Shown piece by piece: positions 55,332 through 64,000 of a stretch of 64,000 nucleotides of DNA. Made by a program: the position numbers and the translations under genes. Position 1 is the stretch's first letter; each line of letters starts with the position of its first letter. This DNA comes from Afipia sp. Lineage in GTDB: Bacteria > Pseudomonadota > Alphaproteobacteria > Rhizobiales > Xanthobacteraceae. The stretch is taken from the NCBI GenBank assembly GCA_017308595.1, contig JAFKER010000006.1:467385-531384 (forward strand), in the 5' to 3' direction. The notes under the pieces were generated by a model. It did not search any database. It was not told the DNA's origin and worked only from the letters and a program-made list of their open reading frames with translations.

Positions 55332-56201
55332 CTATTTGAGAGCCTTGATCGCCCGCGCGAGATAGTCGAGCCCCTGCAGCAGCGGAGGGCCACCGCACAG
55401 CGTGTAACGCTCGGGAAGATCGATCCGCCGGTTTGGTCCATAGCGTGTCAGCAGCGCCGGATGAGTAATGAAGAGCGCGCCCTGATCGCGCGCTTCGCGC
55501 GGCGGATCTTGCAGCACCAGCACATCGGGCCCATTGGTGAGCAAGTGTTCGAGCGAAACGAATCCGCCCTGCTCGGCCGCCATGAAACCACCCGCACCGG
55601 GCGCTGTACGGTCCGGCGGGCGTAACCCCGCGATCGACAGCATCCCCGATGCAAGGCTGGCAGGACCTTCACGATAGCCCTCGCGCTGGATCACCAGTGC
55701 CGTTAATGGCGGATTTATCGCCATCGCGGCGAGACGCATTTCGGCTTGTTCGATCTGGCGTGCCAATGCCTCGCCGCGCTCCGGATGACCGACGAGCTTT
55801 CCCACCTCGATAGCTTGACGCCGCGCATCAGCGATATTGCGGATGAGTGCCACGTCCACCACGCGAATGCCCATTGCGCTCAGCATCGCATGGATCGGGC
55901 GATGGCTCGGCCCCCCCAGCACCAGATCGGGTGCGAGATTGACTACCGACTCGGCGTCCCAGTCCAGACGCGGAAACGCCGCCGCCCTCTCCGTCATCAC
56001 GGACAAAAGCGGATTCACCGCATAAGGCGAAAGCCCGGCGATCTGGGCCGGGTCGGCCAACGCCAGCAGCAACTGATCGGCGCAAAGGTTGAAGGACACG
56101 ATGCGCTTCGGCGGCCCGTCTGCAGACACCGCAGGCGCCATGCTGCCTAGCGCCACGGCTATCGCCGCAAGCATTCCTGCAAAGGAGGTTTTCTTCATCA
56201 T
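55332..56201 (-). CDS. ABC transporter substrate-binding protein (BtuF/FecB-like)
   Basis: The 289-residue protein has a signal peptide (ending PAVSADG) and a type III periplasmic binding fold: KRIVSFNLCADQLLLALAD, the SVVNLAPDLVLGG segment and RYTLCGGPPLLQGLDYLA. Such proteins bind cobalamin, heme or ferric siderophores. It is divergent from the permease and ATPase genes, completing a BtuFCD/FecBCD-type importer. The ligand cannot be told from sequence; no outer-membrane receptor or cobalamin riboswitch is visible in the 72-bp gap. Confidence 0.87.
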   Translation of the reverse strand: MMKKTSFAGMLAAIAVALGSMAPAVSADGPPKRIVSFNLCADQLLLALADPAQIAGLSPYAVNPLLSVMTERAAAFPRLDWDAESVVNLAPDLVLGGPSHRPIHAMLSAMGIRVVDVALIRNIADARRQAIEVGKLVGHPERGEALARQIEQAEMRLAAMAINPPLTALVIQREGYREGPASLASGMLSIAGLRPPDRTAPGAGGFMAAEQGGFVSLEHLLTNGPDVLVLQDPPREARDQGALFITHPALLTRYGPNRRIDLPERYTLCGGPPLLQGLDYLARAIKALK

Positions 56202-56273
56202 GACAGCCTGTTATGCCACGCCAATCGTATTGCGTCAGCGGCCCTTCCTGCTGCGGAGATATGCCGGAACAAG

Positions 56274-57293
56274 ATGAAGAGCGATAGCCGAGGCGATATT
56301 CAGGGCTCCCTGCTGACCGCGACGCTCGCCATTCTCGTGGCCGTGCTGTTTGTGCTGTCGCTGATGACGGGGCCTGCGTCTTTTTCGCCGCGCACGGTTA
56401 TCGCAGCCCTGTTCTCCGACCAGGGCGTCGCCTCGATCATCGTGCGCGACATCCGACTGCCGCGAACCCTGCTGGCCCTCATGATCGGCGCAACATTCGG
56501 ACTGGCCGGCGCGTCCCTGCAGGGCCTGCTGCGCAATCCGCTTGCGGAGCCCTCGCTGTTCGGCGCACCGCAGGCCGCAGCAGCGGCTGCATCTGCCATC
56601 ATGGCCTTCGGTCTTGCCAACGCCGTGTCGCTGGCCGTTCCGCTGGGCGGGATCGCAGGCGCACTGCTTTCGGTGGGCGCACTGGTTGCCATCGCCGGGC
56701 GCCGCGCATCGCTGACCGTCACACTGCTCGCCGGTCTTGCACTTGCGAGCCTTGCTGGCGCCGCGATCGCGCTCATTCTCAATCTTGCGCCTAATCCCTA
56801 TATCGCGCTGGAAATCGCGTTCTGGCTGCTCGGATCGCTGCGGGATCGCAGTATGGAACACGTCTGGCTCGCTGCGCCGTTCATGATCGTGAGTTGGTTT
56901 GTGATGGCGTACAATGCGAAAGCCTTTCGCGCATTGACGCTTGGCGAAGACGCCGCGGCCTCGCTCGGCGTCAATGTCGAGCGCACGCGGGTGCTGGTGG
57001 TGATCGGCGTGGCGCTCGGCGTCGGCGCCGCGGTTTCGGTTGCCGGTGCGATTTCATTCGTAGGTCTGGTCGCGCCGCATCTGGTACGGCGATTCTACGG
57101 CTCTGATCCTGCGCGGGTTCTGCTGCCCGCCTCACTTGCCGGTGCGGTACTCTTGATGGCTGCCGACATCGCCGTGCGCCTGATCCCCGCTGTGATCGAA
57201 ATCAAGATCGGTGTTGTGACCGCGCTGATCGGAGTGCCGTTCTTTCTGGCGATGATATTCCATGAGCGTCGCGCGCTGGAGGATGCGCAATGA
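56274..57293 (+). CDS. FecCD/BtuC family ABC transporter permease
   Basis: The 339-residue permease has about nine to ten membrane segments. RDIRLPRTLLALMIGATFGL, GASLQGLLRNPLAEPSLFG and VAGAISFVGLVAPHLVRRF are the family hallmarks. It imports cobalamin or iron chelates with the ATPase encoded immediately downstream (stop and start overlap, ATGA) and the divergent binding protein. Confidence 0.94.
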   Translation: MKSDSRGDIQGSLLTATLAILVAVLFVLSLMTGPASFSPRTVIAALFSDQGVASIIVRDIRLPRTLLALMIGATFGLAGASLQGLLRNPLAEPSLFGAPQAAAAAASAIMAFGLANAVSLAVPLGGIAGALLSVGALVAIAGRRASLTVTLLAGLALASLAGAAIALILNLAPNPYIALEIAFWLLGSLRDRSMEHVWLAAPFMIVSWFVMAYNAKAFRALTLGEDAAASLGVNVERTRVLVVIGVALGVGAAVSVAGAISFVGLVAPHLVRRFYGSDPARVLLPASLAGAVLLMAADIAVRLIPAVIEIKIGVVTALIGVPFFLAMIFHERRALEDAQ

Positions 57294-58075
57294 AGCCCAA
57301 CGCCGCCCCTCGCCTTGTCGCTTCCGGCATCACGGTTATTCGCGGGGCACGCCGGATCGTGGACAACGCCGATCTGACGCTCAACGCCGGTGAATTGACA
57401 ATACTCGCGGGGCCGAACGGGGCGGGCAAGACCACGCTGGCACGCGCACTCGCAGGGCTGATCTCCGCAGAAGGGTCAATCGCATTCGACGGCGCGAACC
57501 TGAAAACGCTGGCATCCCGGGCTCGCGCACGCGCCATCTCCTATCTGCCGCAAGGCCATGAATTTCACTGGCCGATGCGGGTGGACAGCATTGTCGCACT
57601 CGGGCGCGAGCCGCACGCCGATCCATTCTCGCAAACCTCCGCCAGGGATCGGATCGCGATCGAGCACGCCATGGAAGCGACTGCGATCGGCGAGTTTTCC
57701 GCGCGGCTTGTCACGACACTGTCCGGCGGCGAGCAGGCGCGCGTCGCGATCGCGCGCGCACTGGCAACCGAAGCTTCCGTGCTGATTGCCGACGAGCCGA
57801 CAGCCTCGCTCGACGAACGGCATCAATTGATCGTCATGGACTTGCTGCAACGGATTGCGCATCAGGGCGCCGCGGTCCTCGCCATCATCCATGATCTTGC
57901 ACTGGCAATGCGTTTCGCGGATCGCGCCGTTGTGATGAACAGAGGCCGTATCGTCGCCAACGACGCGCCATCGCTCGCGCTGACGCCAGCCCGCATCGCC
58001 GATGTGTTCGGTATTTCAGTCAATCGTGTCGAGACCCCGGACGGCCCGCTGCTGCTCCCATCGCGCGCGCTCTAG
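57290..58075 (+). CDS. ABC transporter ATP-binding protein (FecE/BtuD-like)
   Basis: The 261-residue ATPase has Walker A GPNGAGKT, the Q-loop SYLPQGHEFHWPM, signature LSGGEQARVAIARAL, Walker B VLIADEPTASLD and H-loop IIHDLALAMRF. It powers the adjacent permease. ATG 57290 overlaps the permease stop. It ends two bases before the convergent CPA1 antiporter gene. Confidence 0.94.
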   Translation: MKPNAAPRLVASGITVIRGARRIVDNADLTLNAGELTILAGPNGAGKTTLARALAGLISAEGSIAFDGANLKTLASRARARAISYLPQGHEFHWPMRVDSIVALGREPHADPFSQTSARDRIAIEHAMEATAIGEFSARLVTTLSGGEQARVAIARALATEASVLIADEPTASLDERHQLIVMDLLQRIAHQGAAVLAIIHDLALAMRFADRAVVMNRGRIVANDAPSLALTPARIADVFGISVNRVETPDGPLLLPSRAL

Positions 58076-58077
58076 CC

Positions 58078-59874
58078 TCAAGGCGACTGCAGCCGGCTCC
58101 AGGCACGCGCGACGCGGCGCTTCGCTACCGCAGCGCGGGTTTGCGGAGGCGCGGGAAGCTCCTCGTCCTCCGGCAGGCGCAGACCGACCACGTTCACGCG
58201 ATTGCCGCCAATGTTTCGGGCCACCAGCACAATGCTGTCGAGCGGCAGTTCTGCGCCCACGCGTGGAGCCTGTTCGAGGTGAATGTCGAAATAATCCGCC
58301 AGCGTCAGATGCGCATCGCTCGGGGCGATGGTGACGCCATACGTATCGGCGACGTCCTTGAGGGTCACATCGCCGGTCATCGTGAAATCACCCAGCAAGT
58401 GAGGATCAGGAGCCGGAACCACAGGCATGTCGACAAAGAAACGATCGAGCGCTTCGGCCTTTTCGGGCGGCGCAAGCAGATAAAGATAGTCGCCCTTAAC
58501 CACCGGCTCGGCTTCGGCCGGCGACAAAATCTTCTCGTCGCGAATCACCAGCGTCGGCTTTGACCACGACGGGATCAGCCCGCGTTTCAGGAACAGGCTG
58601 TTGGCGCGCACCGGATAACCGACGAGTTGCTGTTCGAGCTGCCCCGGCAGATCGAGTTCGACGCGCCGCGGGCCACGGTCCGCGCGCGGCAATGCCACAT
58701 GCAGCCAACGCGCAGCGGAGGCCAGCGTCCAGCCCTGTAGCAACAGGGAGATCAGAACGACCACAAAGGCGACATCAAAATAGAGCTGTGCGTTCGGCAA
58801 TCCGACAAGCATCGGGATCGACGCCAGAAAAATTGCGACCGCGCCGCGCAGGCCGACCCATGCAATAAAGGTTCGCTCGCGCCAGTTGAACCGGAATGGC
58901 GCAAGGCAGAGAAACACCGCAATGGGCCGCGCCACCAGCATCAGCACCAGCGCCACCGCGACGGCAGGCAGTACCGTACTCAGGGTCCGTTCCGGTGACA
59001 CCAGCAAGCCGAGCAACACGAACATCACAATCTGCGCCAACCATGTCGCCGCATCGAGAAACGCGACGACGGAGTTGTGCGCGCGGGTGGGCCGGTTGCC
59101 GATAATCATGCCTGCGAGATAGACCGCGAGAAATCCGGACCCATGCAAAATTTGCGATAGTCCGAAAATCACCAGCGCCGCCGTGGTCACGAAGGGCGCA
59201 TGCAAGCCCTGCGGCAGGGCGACGCGATTGAGCGCGAACACCACGAGCCAGCCGCCGGCAGCACCGAACACCACGCCCAGCGCACTCTCGCGAACGAACT
59301 GCAGCGCGATATGCCCCACCGAGCTTTGCCCGATGGAGAGAAATTCCACCAGCATCAGAGTGAGGAAGATCGCGAACGGATCGTTGGTGCCCGATTCCAC
59401 CTCAAGCGTCGCGCCAACACGCGGACGCAAGCGAAGTCCCTGGCTGTGCACCAGCAGGAACACGGCGGCCGCGTCGGTCGAGGCCACGACCGCCCCGACC
59501 AGCAGCGATTCGGGCCATCCGATGCCGAGGGCATATTTGGCGACCGGCGCCGTGATCAGTGCGGACAGCAACACACCTACGGTCGCCAGGGCCGCCGATG
59601 GCGCCAGCACCGCGCGAATGCTCTGAAAACGGGTCTTCAATCCACCATCAAACAGGATCAGCGCCAGCGCCACCGAGCCGACCAGATAGGCCGTCTGCAC
59701 ATCCTCGAAACGGATGCCGCCCGGTCCGCTGTCGCCCGCAAGAATACCGACAAAAAGGAAGACCAGCAGCAGCGGTGCGCCAAACCGTAACGCGAGCAGG
59801 CTGGAGAGGATACCCGCCATCACGAGAACAGAGCCAAGCAGAATGGCAATGCTGACCAAGTCGAGGGATGCCAT
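58078..59874 (-). CDS. CPA1 family K+(Na+)/H+ antiporter, NhaP2/CvrA-like
   Basis: The 598-residue protein has about 12-13 membrane segments with the exchanger signatures GGIRFEDVQTAYLVGSVALA, ASTDAAAVFLLVHSQGLRLR and LEVESGTNDPFAIFLTLML (the ND ion-binding pair), then a cytoplasmic RCK_C/TrkA_C domain (KGDYLYLLAPPEKAEAL) and a CorC_HlyC-type domain. This layout is that of NhaP2/CvrA, which export K+ or Na+ and help in volume and pH control. ATG 59874 is chosen; the frame extends 23 codons upstream without homology. Confidence 0.9.
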   Translation of the reverse strand: MASLDLVSIAILLGSVLVMAGILSSLLALRFGAPLLLVFLFVGILAGDSGPGGIRFEDVQTAYLVGSVALALILFDGGLKTRFQSIRAVLAPSAALATVGVLLSALITAPVAKYALGIGWPESLLVGAVVASTDAAAVFLLVHSQGLRLRPRVGATLEVESGTNDPFAIFLTLMLVEFLSIGQSSVGHIALQFVRESALGVVFGAAGGWLVVFALNRVALPQGLHAPFVTTAALVIFGLSQILHGSGFLAVYLAGMIIGNRPTRAHNSVVAFLDAATWLAQIVMFVLLGLLVSPERTLSTVLPAVAVALVLMLVARPIAVFLCLAPFRFNWRERTFIAWVGLRGAVAIFLASIPMLVGLPNAQLYFDVAFVVVLISLLLQGWTLASAARWLHVALPRADRGPRRVELDLPGQLEQQLVGYPVRANSLFLKRGLIPSWSKPTLVIRDEKILSPAEAEPVVKGDYLYLLAPPEKAEALDRFFVDMPVVPAPDPHLLGDFTMTGDVTLKDVADTYGVTIAPSDAHLTLADYFDIHLEQAPRVGAELPLDSIVLVARNIGGNRVNVVGLRLPEDEELPAPPQTRAAVAKRRVARAWSRLQSP

Positions 59875-60134
59875 TAGCTGTATATGTCTCCGTGTCCCGC
59901 CGGAACGCCCGAAATACCTGCAAATGCATGAATATCGCCCCAACCGCCCGCCGCCAACCGATTTGTCGCTGCCATCACGATTGTGCCGGATTTGCTGGTG
60001 TTAAGTCGGCCGCGCAAAGGATTCTCACACGCCCATCGCGGCGGAATGTGGGAATCTGGCGAAGTGATCGAATCGGTATGGACGAGCAGCTGAGGCAGGT
60101 GACCCAGCCTGCGTTCTTTTGAGGTGAGTTGCCC

Positions 60135-61448
60135 ATGGAATGGGAAGATATCCAGCAGGCGCTGCAGGCCAGCATCAAGTCCGCCGAGGCCTATCTCGTG
60201 TCGCCCTGGTTCTACATGCAGGCTGGCATCATCCTGGTTGCCGCCGGGCTGTCGCTGGCCTTCGCAAGCTTCCTGCGTGCGCGGATCAATCCCACATCGC
60301 TGGCCATGGGGCTGCCGGGGCCGCTGCGCGCCCTGATCCGCGTCCTGATGAGCCGGATCGGTACGATCATCTTCGCACTGCTGATCGCCATGGCCCGCGC
60401 CATCATTGTGAAGACCGAAGTGCTGCGGCACGGCTACCTGCTCTCCACCGCAGCGAGCCTCGCGACCGCCTGGGTCATCATTCGTCTTGCGACAGGCTTG
60501 ATCCGGAATGAATTCGTAGTCCGTGCGGTGTCCGTCGCGGCCTGGATCATTGCCGCGCTAAGCATCATCGGCAAGCTCGACGATGTCTCGGCGGCACTGG
60601 ATTCGGTATCGATCCCATTGGGGACGCTGCGCGTGACGCCGCTGCTGGTCCTGAAAGTCGCTGTGTCGCTCGGGATCGCGCTGTGGCTGGTCAATATGCT
60701 CGGCAATTTCTTCGAAAGCCGCATCTCACGCTCGCGCGACCTGACCCCGTCGGTTCAAGTGCTCCTGATCAAAATGGTCCGCCTGCTGCTGATGGTGGCC
60801 GCATTTGCAGTGGTGATGAGTGCCGCCGGGATCGATCTGTCCGCCTTCGCGCTGTTTTCCGGCGCCATCGGCGTCGGCCTCGGCTTCGGCCTGCAAAAGA
60901 TCGTCGCCAATTTCATCAGCGGCGTGATCCTGCTGGCGGACAAATCGGTGAAGCCGGGCGATCTGATCACCATCGGCGACAGTTCGGGAAAAATCAGCGC
61001 GATGAATACGCGCTATATCTCGGTCGCAGCAGGTGATGGACGCGAAATTCTCATTCCAAACGAGGATCTGGTCACCCAGCGCGTGGTGAACTGGACCTAT
61101 ACCAACAAGAACATGTTGGTGAAGGTCAACTTTGCCACCAACTACGATGCAGATCCGAGCCTCGTCTGCAAACTCGCCATCGACATCGCCTCCAAGGCAG
61201 CGAATGTTGCGACTTTCAAGGCTCCGAACTGTCTGCTGACGGAGTTCGCCGAAACCGGCATGAAATTCTCGCTAACCTTCTGGGTCGCCGATCTGGACGT
61301 CGGCGCCGACAACGTCCGCAGCGACGTGATGTTGAAGCTGTGGAACGCGTTCAAGACTGAGAATATCCGCGTGCCCTATCCGGTCCGCGAGATCCGCGTC
61401 CGTGGCGGCGCGCTGCCGGTCGAGAGCGTCATCGACGTGCCGAGCTGA
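60135..61448 (+). CDS. MscS family mechanosensitive ion channel
   Basis: The 437-residue protein has about six membrane segments. The pore helix and upper cytoplasmic domain are clear: ALFSGAIGVGLGFGLQKIVA, NFISGVILLADKSVKPGDLI, and the beta-domain segment REILIPNEDLVTQRVVNWT. MscS channels open under membrane tension to release solutes. GAGGTGAG at 60121 precedes ATG 60135. The antiporter gene is divergent, 260 bp away, so two osmotic-response transporters are neighbours. Confidence 0.92.
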   Translation: MEWEDIQQALQASIKSAEAYLVSPWFYMQAGIILVAAGLSLAFASFLRARINPTSLAMGLPGPLRALIRVLMSRIGTIIFALLIAMARAIIVKTEVLRHGYLLSTAASLATAWVIIRLATGLIRNEFVVRAVSVAAWIIAALSIIGKLDDVSAALDSVSIPLGTLRVTPLLVLKVAVSLGIALWLVNMLGNFFESRISRSRDLTPSVQVLLIKMVRLLLMVAAFAVVMSAAGIDLSAFALFSGAIGVGLGFGLQKIVANFISGVILLADKSVKPGDLITIGDSSGKISAMNTRYISVAAGDGREILIPNEDLVTQRVVNWTYTNKNMLVKVNFATNYDADPSLVCKLAIDIASKAANVATFKAPNCLLTEFAETGMKFSLTFWVADLDVGADNVRSDVMLKLWNAFKTENIRVPYPVREIRVRGGALPVESVIDVPS

Positions 61449-61454
61449 GATCGT

Positions 61455-62183
61455 ATGCACTTTGCCAGTGAACTCGTCCCGGGGACCCTGATCCGCCGCT
61501 ATAAGCGCTTCCTCGCAGATGTTGAATTGGCCGACGGCAGCAACATCACCGCACATGTCGCAAATCCCGGCGCCATGACCGGCCTTCAGACAGACGGCGC
61601 GCGGGTGTGGCTTTCGAAATCGCCCAACGTTGGACGCAAACTGCCCTATTCGTGGGAATTGATCGAGGTGGACTTCGGCGCAGGCCTGGAGCTGACCGGC
61701 GTCAACACCATGCATCCGAACCTGGTCGTCGCAGAGGCCCTTGCGTCAGGCACGATCCCTGAACTGACCGGCTACGCCAACACTCGCCGCGAGGTGAAGT
61801 ATGGCCGCATCATTAACGGTAAGGGATCGCGGATCGACTTCCTGCTGGAAGATCCGGCGCGGCCGCCCTGTTACGTCGAGGTCAAGAACGTGCACCTCAT
61901 GCGCCGCGCAGGCGTCGCCGAGTTTCCGGATTCTGTGACAGCGCGCGGCGCAAAGCATCTGGACGAACTGGCCGAAATGGCCGCCTCGGGTGCCCGCGCC
62001 GTGATGCTGTTCGTGATCCAGATCGGCTCCGCGCAATCATTCGCGCTGGCCCGCGACATCGATCCGGCCTATGCCCGCGCCTTCGACAGAGCCCGCAAAT
62101 CAGGTGTCGAAGCCCTGGCCTGGACCTGCAACCTTACCCGCCATGAGATCGGGCTCGACCGTTCCGTTCCAATCGAGGGCTGA
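61455..62183 (+). CDS. sfsA: Sugar fermentation stimulation protein homologue
   Basis: The 242-residue protein belongs to Sfs[20 protein letters not shown] (OB-fold-like N-terminal domain, DNA-binding in some reports), [21 protein letters not shown] and the PD-(D/E)XK-like core [13 protein letters not shown]. coli SfsA was linked to maltose metabolism; the biochemical function is unsettled. It is 6 bp after the mscS-like gene and 137 bp before map. Confidence 0.93.
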   Translation: MHFASELVPGTLIRRYKRFLADVELADGSNITAHVANPGAMTGLQTDGARVWLSKSPNVGRKLPYSWELIEVDFGAGLELTGVNTMHPNLVVAEALASGTIPELTGYANTRREVKYGRIINGKGSRIDFLLEDPARPPCYVEVKNVHLMRRAGVAEFPDSVTARGAKHLDELAEMAASGARAVMLFVIQIGSAQSFALARDIDPAYARAFDRARKSGVEALAWTCNLTRHEIGLDRSVPIEG

Positions 62184-62320
62184 AAACTGAGAGAAAACGC
62201 TGAAATCAAGCCCTGCGATAAGTCTTGGCAGCCCGGCGAGGCACCCGCTTGCACTGGAGCCTGCATCCATTAAATTGAGCCGGAATTCACTCTATCCCCA
62301 AATTGGAAACCAGACTCCGC

Positions 62321-63145
62321 ATGACCTACGTCGACGCCACTGACACCTCGCTCCGCAAAACCGGGCAGATCAAGCTGCACGGTCCGCAGGCATTTGCCGG
62401 CATGCGCAAGGCAGGTTCACTGGTGGCCAGGTGCCTCGACGAACTGGCAGCGATTGTCCGGCCCGGTATCTTCACCTCGCAGATCGACGATTTCGTCCGC
62501 AAGTTCGCCTTCGACCATAAGGCCTACCCCGCGACGCTGATGTATCGCGGCTATCGCTACTCGACCTGCACCTCGATCAATCATGTGGTCTGCCACGGCA
62601 TGCCCGGCGATCGTCCGCTGAAGGAAGGCGACATCGTCAACGTGGACGTGACGATGATCGTCGACGGCTGGTATGGCGATTCCAGCCGGATGTATGCCGT
62701 CGGCGAAATTTCGCGCCGCGCTGAACGGCTGATCGACGTCACCTATGAGGCGATGATGCGCGGTATCGCCGCAGTCAAGCCGGGCGCGACCACCGGCGAC
62801 ATCGGCCATGCGATCCAGAGCTTTGTCGAGCCGCAGCAGATGAGCGTGGTGCGCGATTTCTGCGGCCATGGTCTCGGCCGCATGTTCCACGACGAGCCGA
62901 ACATCATTCACATCGGCCGCCCCGGCGAGGGCGTGGTGCTGAGGCCGGGCATGTTCTTCACCATCGAGCCGATGATCAATCTCGGCAAACCGCATGTGAA
63001 GGTGCTGTCCGATGGCTGGACCGCGGTGACCCGGGACCGGTCGCTGTCGGCGCAATTCGAGCATTCAGTCGGCGTGACGGCGGACGGTGTCGAGATCTTC
63101 ACGCTTTCGCCCGGCAAGCTGGACAAGCCGCCCTATCGTATCTGA
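62321..63145 (+). CDS. map: Methionine aminopeptidase type I
   Basis: The 274-residue enzyme removes the initiator Met. The metal ligands are visible in order: NVDVT (Asp), GDSSRM (Asp), FCGHGLG (His), FTIEPM (Glu) and FEHSVGVT (Glu). TSINHVVCHGMPG holds the catalytic His. I chose ATG 62321 (MTYVDATD); TTG 62303 would add six residues. It lies between sfsA and radC on the same strand. Confidence 0.95.
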   Translation: MTYVDATDTSLRKTGQIKLHGPQAFAGMRKAGSLVARCLDELAAIVRPGIFTSQIDDFVRKFAFDHKAYPATLMYRGYRYSTCTSINHVVCHGMPGDRPLKEGDIVNVDVTMIVDGWYGDSSRMYAVGEISRRAERLIDVTYEAMMRGIAAVKPGATTGDIGHAIQSFVEPQQMSVVRDFCGHGLGRMFHDEPNIIHIGRPGEGVVLRPGMFFTIEPMINLGKPHVKVLSDGWTAVTRDRSLSAQFEHSVGVTADGVEIFTLSPGKLDKPPYRI

Positions 63146-63284
63146 TGCGCGGCGCGGCTTATCGCGAATGTACCGGTCCGTACATTTCGCTGGTCACTTT
63201 TGTATATTGATGACCGCATAAACCCCGTTGCAAATGCAGCGACACGCGGCGATGCTTGCTCGATATTTGAGTACGCATTGCGCC

Positions 63285-63905
63285 ATGCCGTCCAAGTCCA
63301 AAGACTCGCCAGAGCCATCCGGATTTCCCGAAGCGCCGCATTACCACGGCCATCGCGAACGGTTGCGTGATCGCTTTCGCGATGCCGGCCCCGATGCGCT
63401 CAGCGATTACGAGTTGCTTGAGATGGTGCTGTTTCGCGCCCTTCCGCGGCGCGACGTCAAACCGCTGGCGAAGATGCTGATTGCGAAATTCGGGTCATTT
63501 GCCGAGGTGGTCCACGCGCCCGAATTGCGCCTGAAGGAAATCAGCGGGCTTGGCGATTCCGCCATTACGGAGATCAAGTTGATCGCCGCGACCGCGAGCC
63601 GTGTCGCGAAGGGACAGATCAATACGCAGAAAACCGTGCTGTCGTCATGGTCGTCGGTGATCGAGTATTGCCGGGCGGCAATGGCCTTTGCCGACAAGGA
63701 GCAATTCCGGATTCTGTTTCTCGATAAACGCAATCAATTGATCGCAGACGAGTTGCAGCAGGTCGGCACAGTCGATCACACGCCGGTTTATCCGCGCGAA
63801 GTGGTGAAGCGCGCACTCGAGCTCTCAGCGACCGCCATCATCTTGGTGCACAACCATCCCACTATCCTCTCTTCGATCACGCTAGGTCACGCCCAAGCAC
63901 ATTGA
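63285..63905 (+). pseudogene. radC: radC, interrupted after the HNHP motif
   Basis: The frame encodes the RadC helix-hairpin region ([39 protein letters not shown]) and most of the JAB/MPN domain ([40 protein letters not shown]). Right after HNHP (codons ending at 63860) homology stops: intact RadC continues SGDPTPSRADI, with the Ser and Asp of the JAMM metal site, but here the frame reads [14 protein letters not shown] and ends at 63905. The gene has lost its metal site and about 45 C-terminal residues. The likely cause is insertion of foreign DNA at 63858-63864. ATG 63285 is the probable start. Confidence 0.9.
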
Positions 63906-64000
63906 ATCACTGATAAAATAGCGATTTTTGGGTATTGCGTAGTGGGGGCGGTTTTGGCAAATTGGGGGCTGTAAAAGGGGTAGAAAACGGCCTTCCGCTC
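63861..64000. other. Sequence beyond the radC break: likely left end of an inserted element
   Basis: These 140 bp have lower GC than the genes before them and no gene. G-runs recur: GTAGTGGGGGCGG, AATTGGGGGCTG and AAAGGGGTAG. TAAAATAGCGATTTTTGGG follows the radC stop. Such a stretch could be the terminal region of a transposon or genomic island whose body lies beyond the window. The identity of the element cannot be read here. Confidence 0.45.

Overview
The window is a continuous stretch of about 62% GC alphaproteobacterial chromosome, almost wholly housekeeping. Gene content and order (dapD-dapE, def-fmt-truA, ffs-dnaX-ybaB-recR, pckA near chvI-chvG, chvG-hprK-EIIA-HPr, DUF2865 and TIGR02281-type proteins), together with the dispersed palindromic repeats, point to Hyphomicrobiales, most likely Nitrobacteraceae (Bradyrhizobium, Rhodopseudomonas, Afipia, Nitrobacter). 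That placement is inference from the sequence; no 16S gene is present. I see no tRNA or rRNA gene, CRISPR array, complete prophage or complete insertion sequence.

Layout. 1-8.8 kb: lysine biosynthesis (dapD end, dapE, a nucleosidase), the minus-strand def-fmt-truA operon, rmuC behind a cluster of CtrA-like boxes, ampG, two secreted proteins and recR. 8.9-14.6 kb: ybaB, dnaX and the SRP RNA on the minus strand, then HIT, nudC, a PfkB kinase and an Lrp regulator. 14.6-22.7 kb: phosphohexomutase, DUF938 methyltransferase, retropepsin-like protease, hrpB, UDP-glucose dehydrogenase and a membrane acyltransferase, which together suggest surface polysaccharide metabolism. 22.8-30.4 kb: polA (with an apparently broken proofreading site), a LysE exporter, GST, pyrE, a Na+/H+ antiporter-like protein and panE. 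30.5-37.8 kb: several secreted or unknown proteins, MgtC, a thioesterase, a secreted 2H-phosphoesterase-like protein, pckA and a secreted RidA. 37.9-43 kb: a HugZ-like protein and the ChvI-ChvG-HprK-EIIA-HPr regulatory module. 43-52 kb: GT39 glycosyltransferase, lepA, secreted lipase, YegP-like protein, a PAS-GGDEF-EAL protein and mepA. 52.2-58.1 kb: molybdate uptake (a separate Mop protein, a secreted unknown, modA, modB, and a modC lacking its TOBE tail) followed by a BtuFCD/Fec-type importer. 58-64 kb: CPA1 antiporter, MscS channel, sfsA, map and radC.

The right edge is the clearest sign of mobile DNA. radC loses homology immediately after its HNHP motif and ends 15 codons later in unrelated, more AT-rich sequence, as if an element had inserted there. 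Three families of dispersed palindromic intergenic repeats (four, three and two copies) are spread through the window and create false N-terminal extensions of neighbouring genes.

I found no convincing new multi-gene system. The points most worth a second look are the PolA exonuclease substitutions, the radC junction, the CtrA-like boxes before rmuC, the split molybdate transporter with an unknown secreted partner, and the secreted 2H-like protein.
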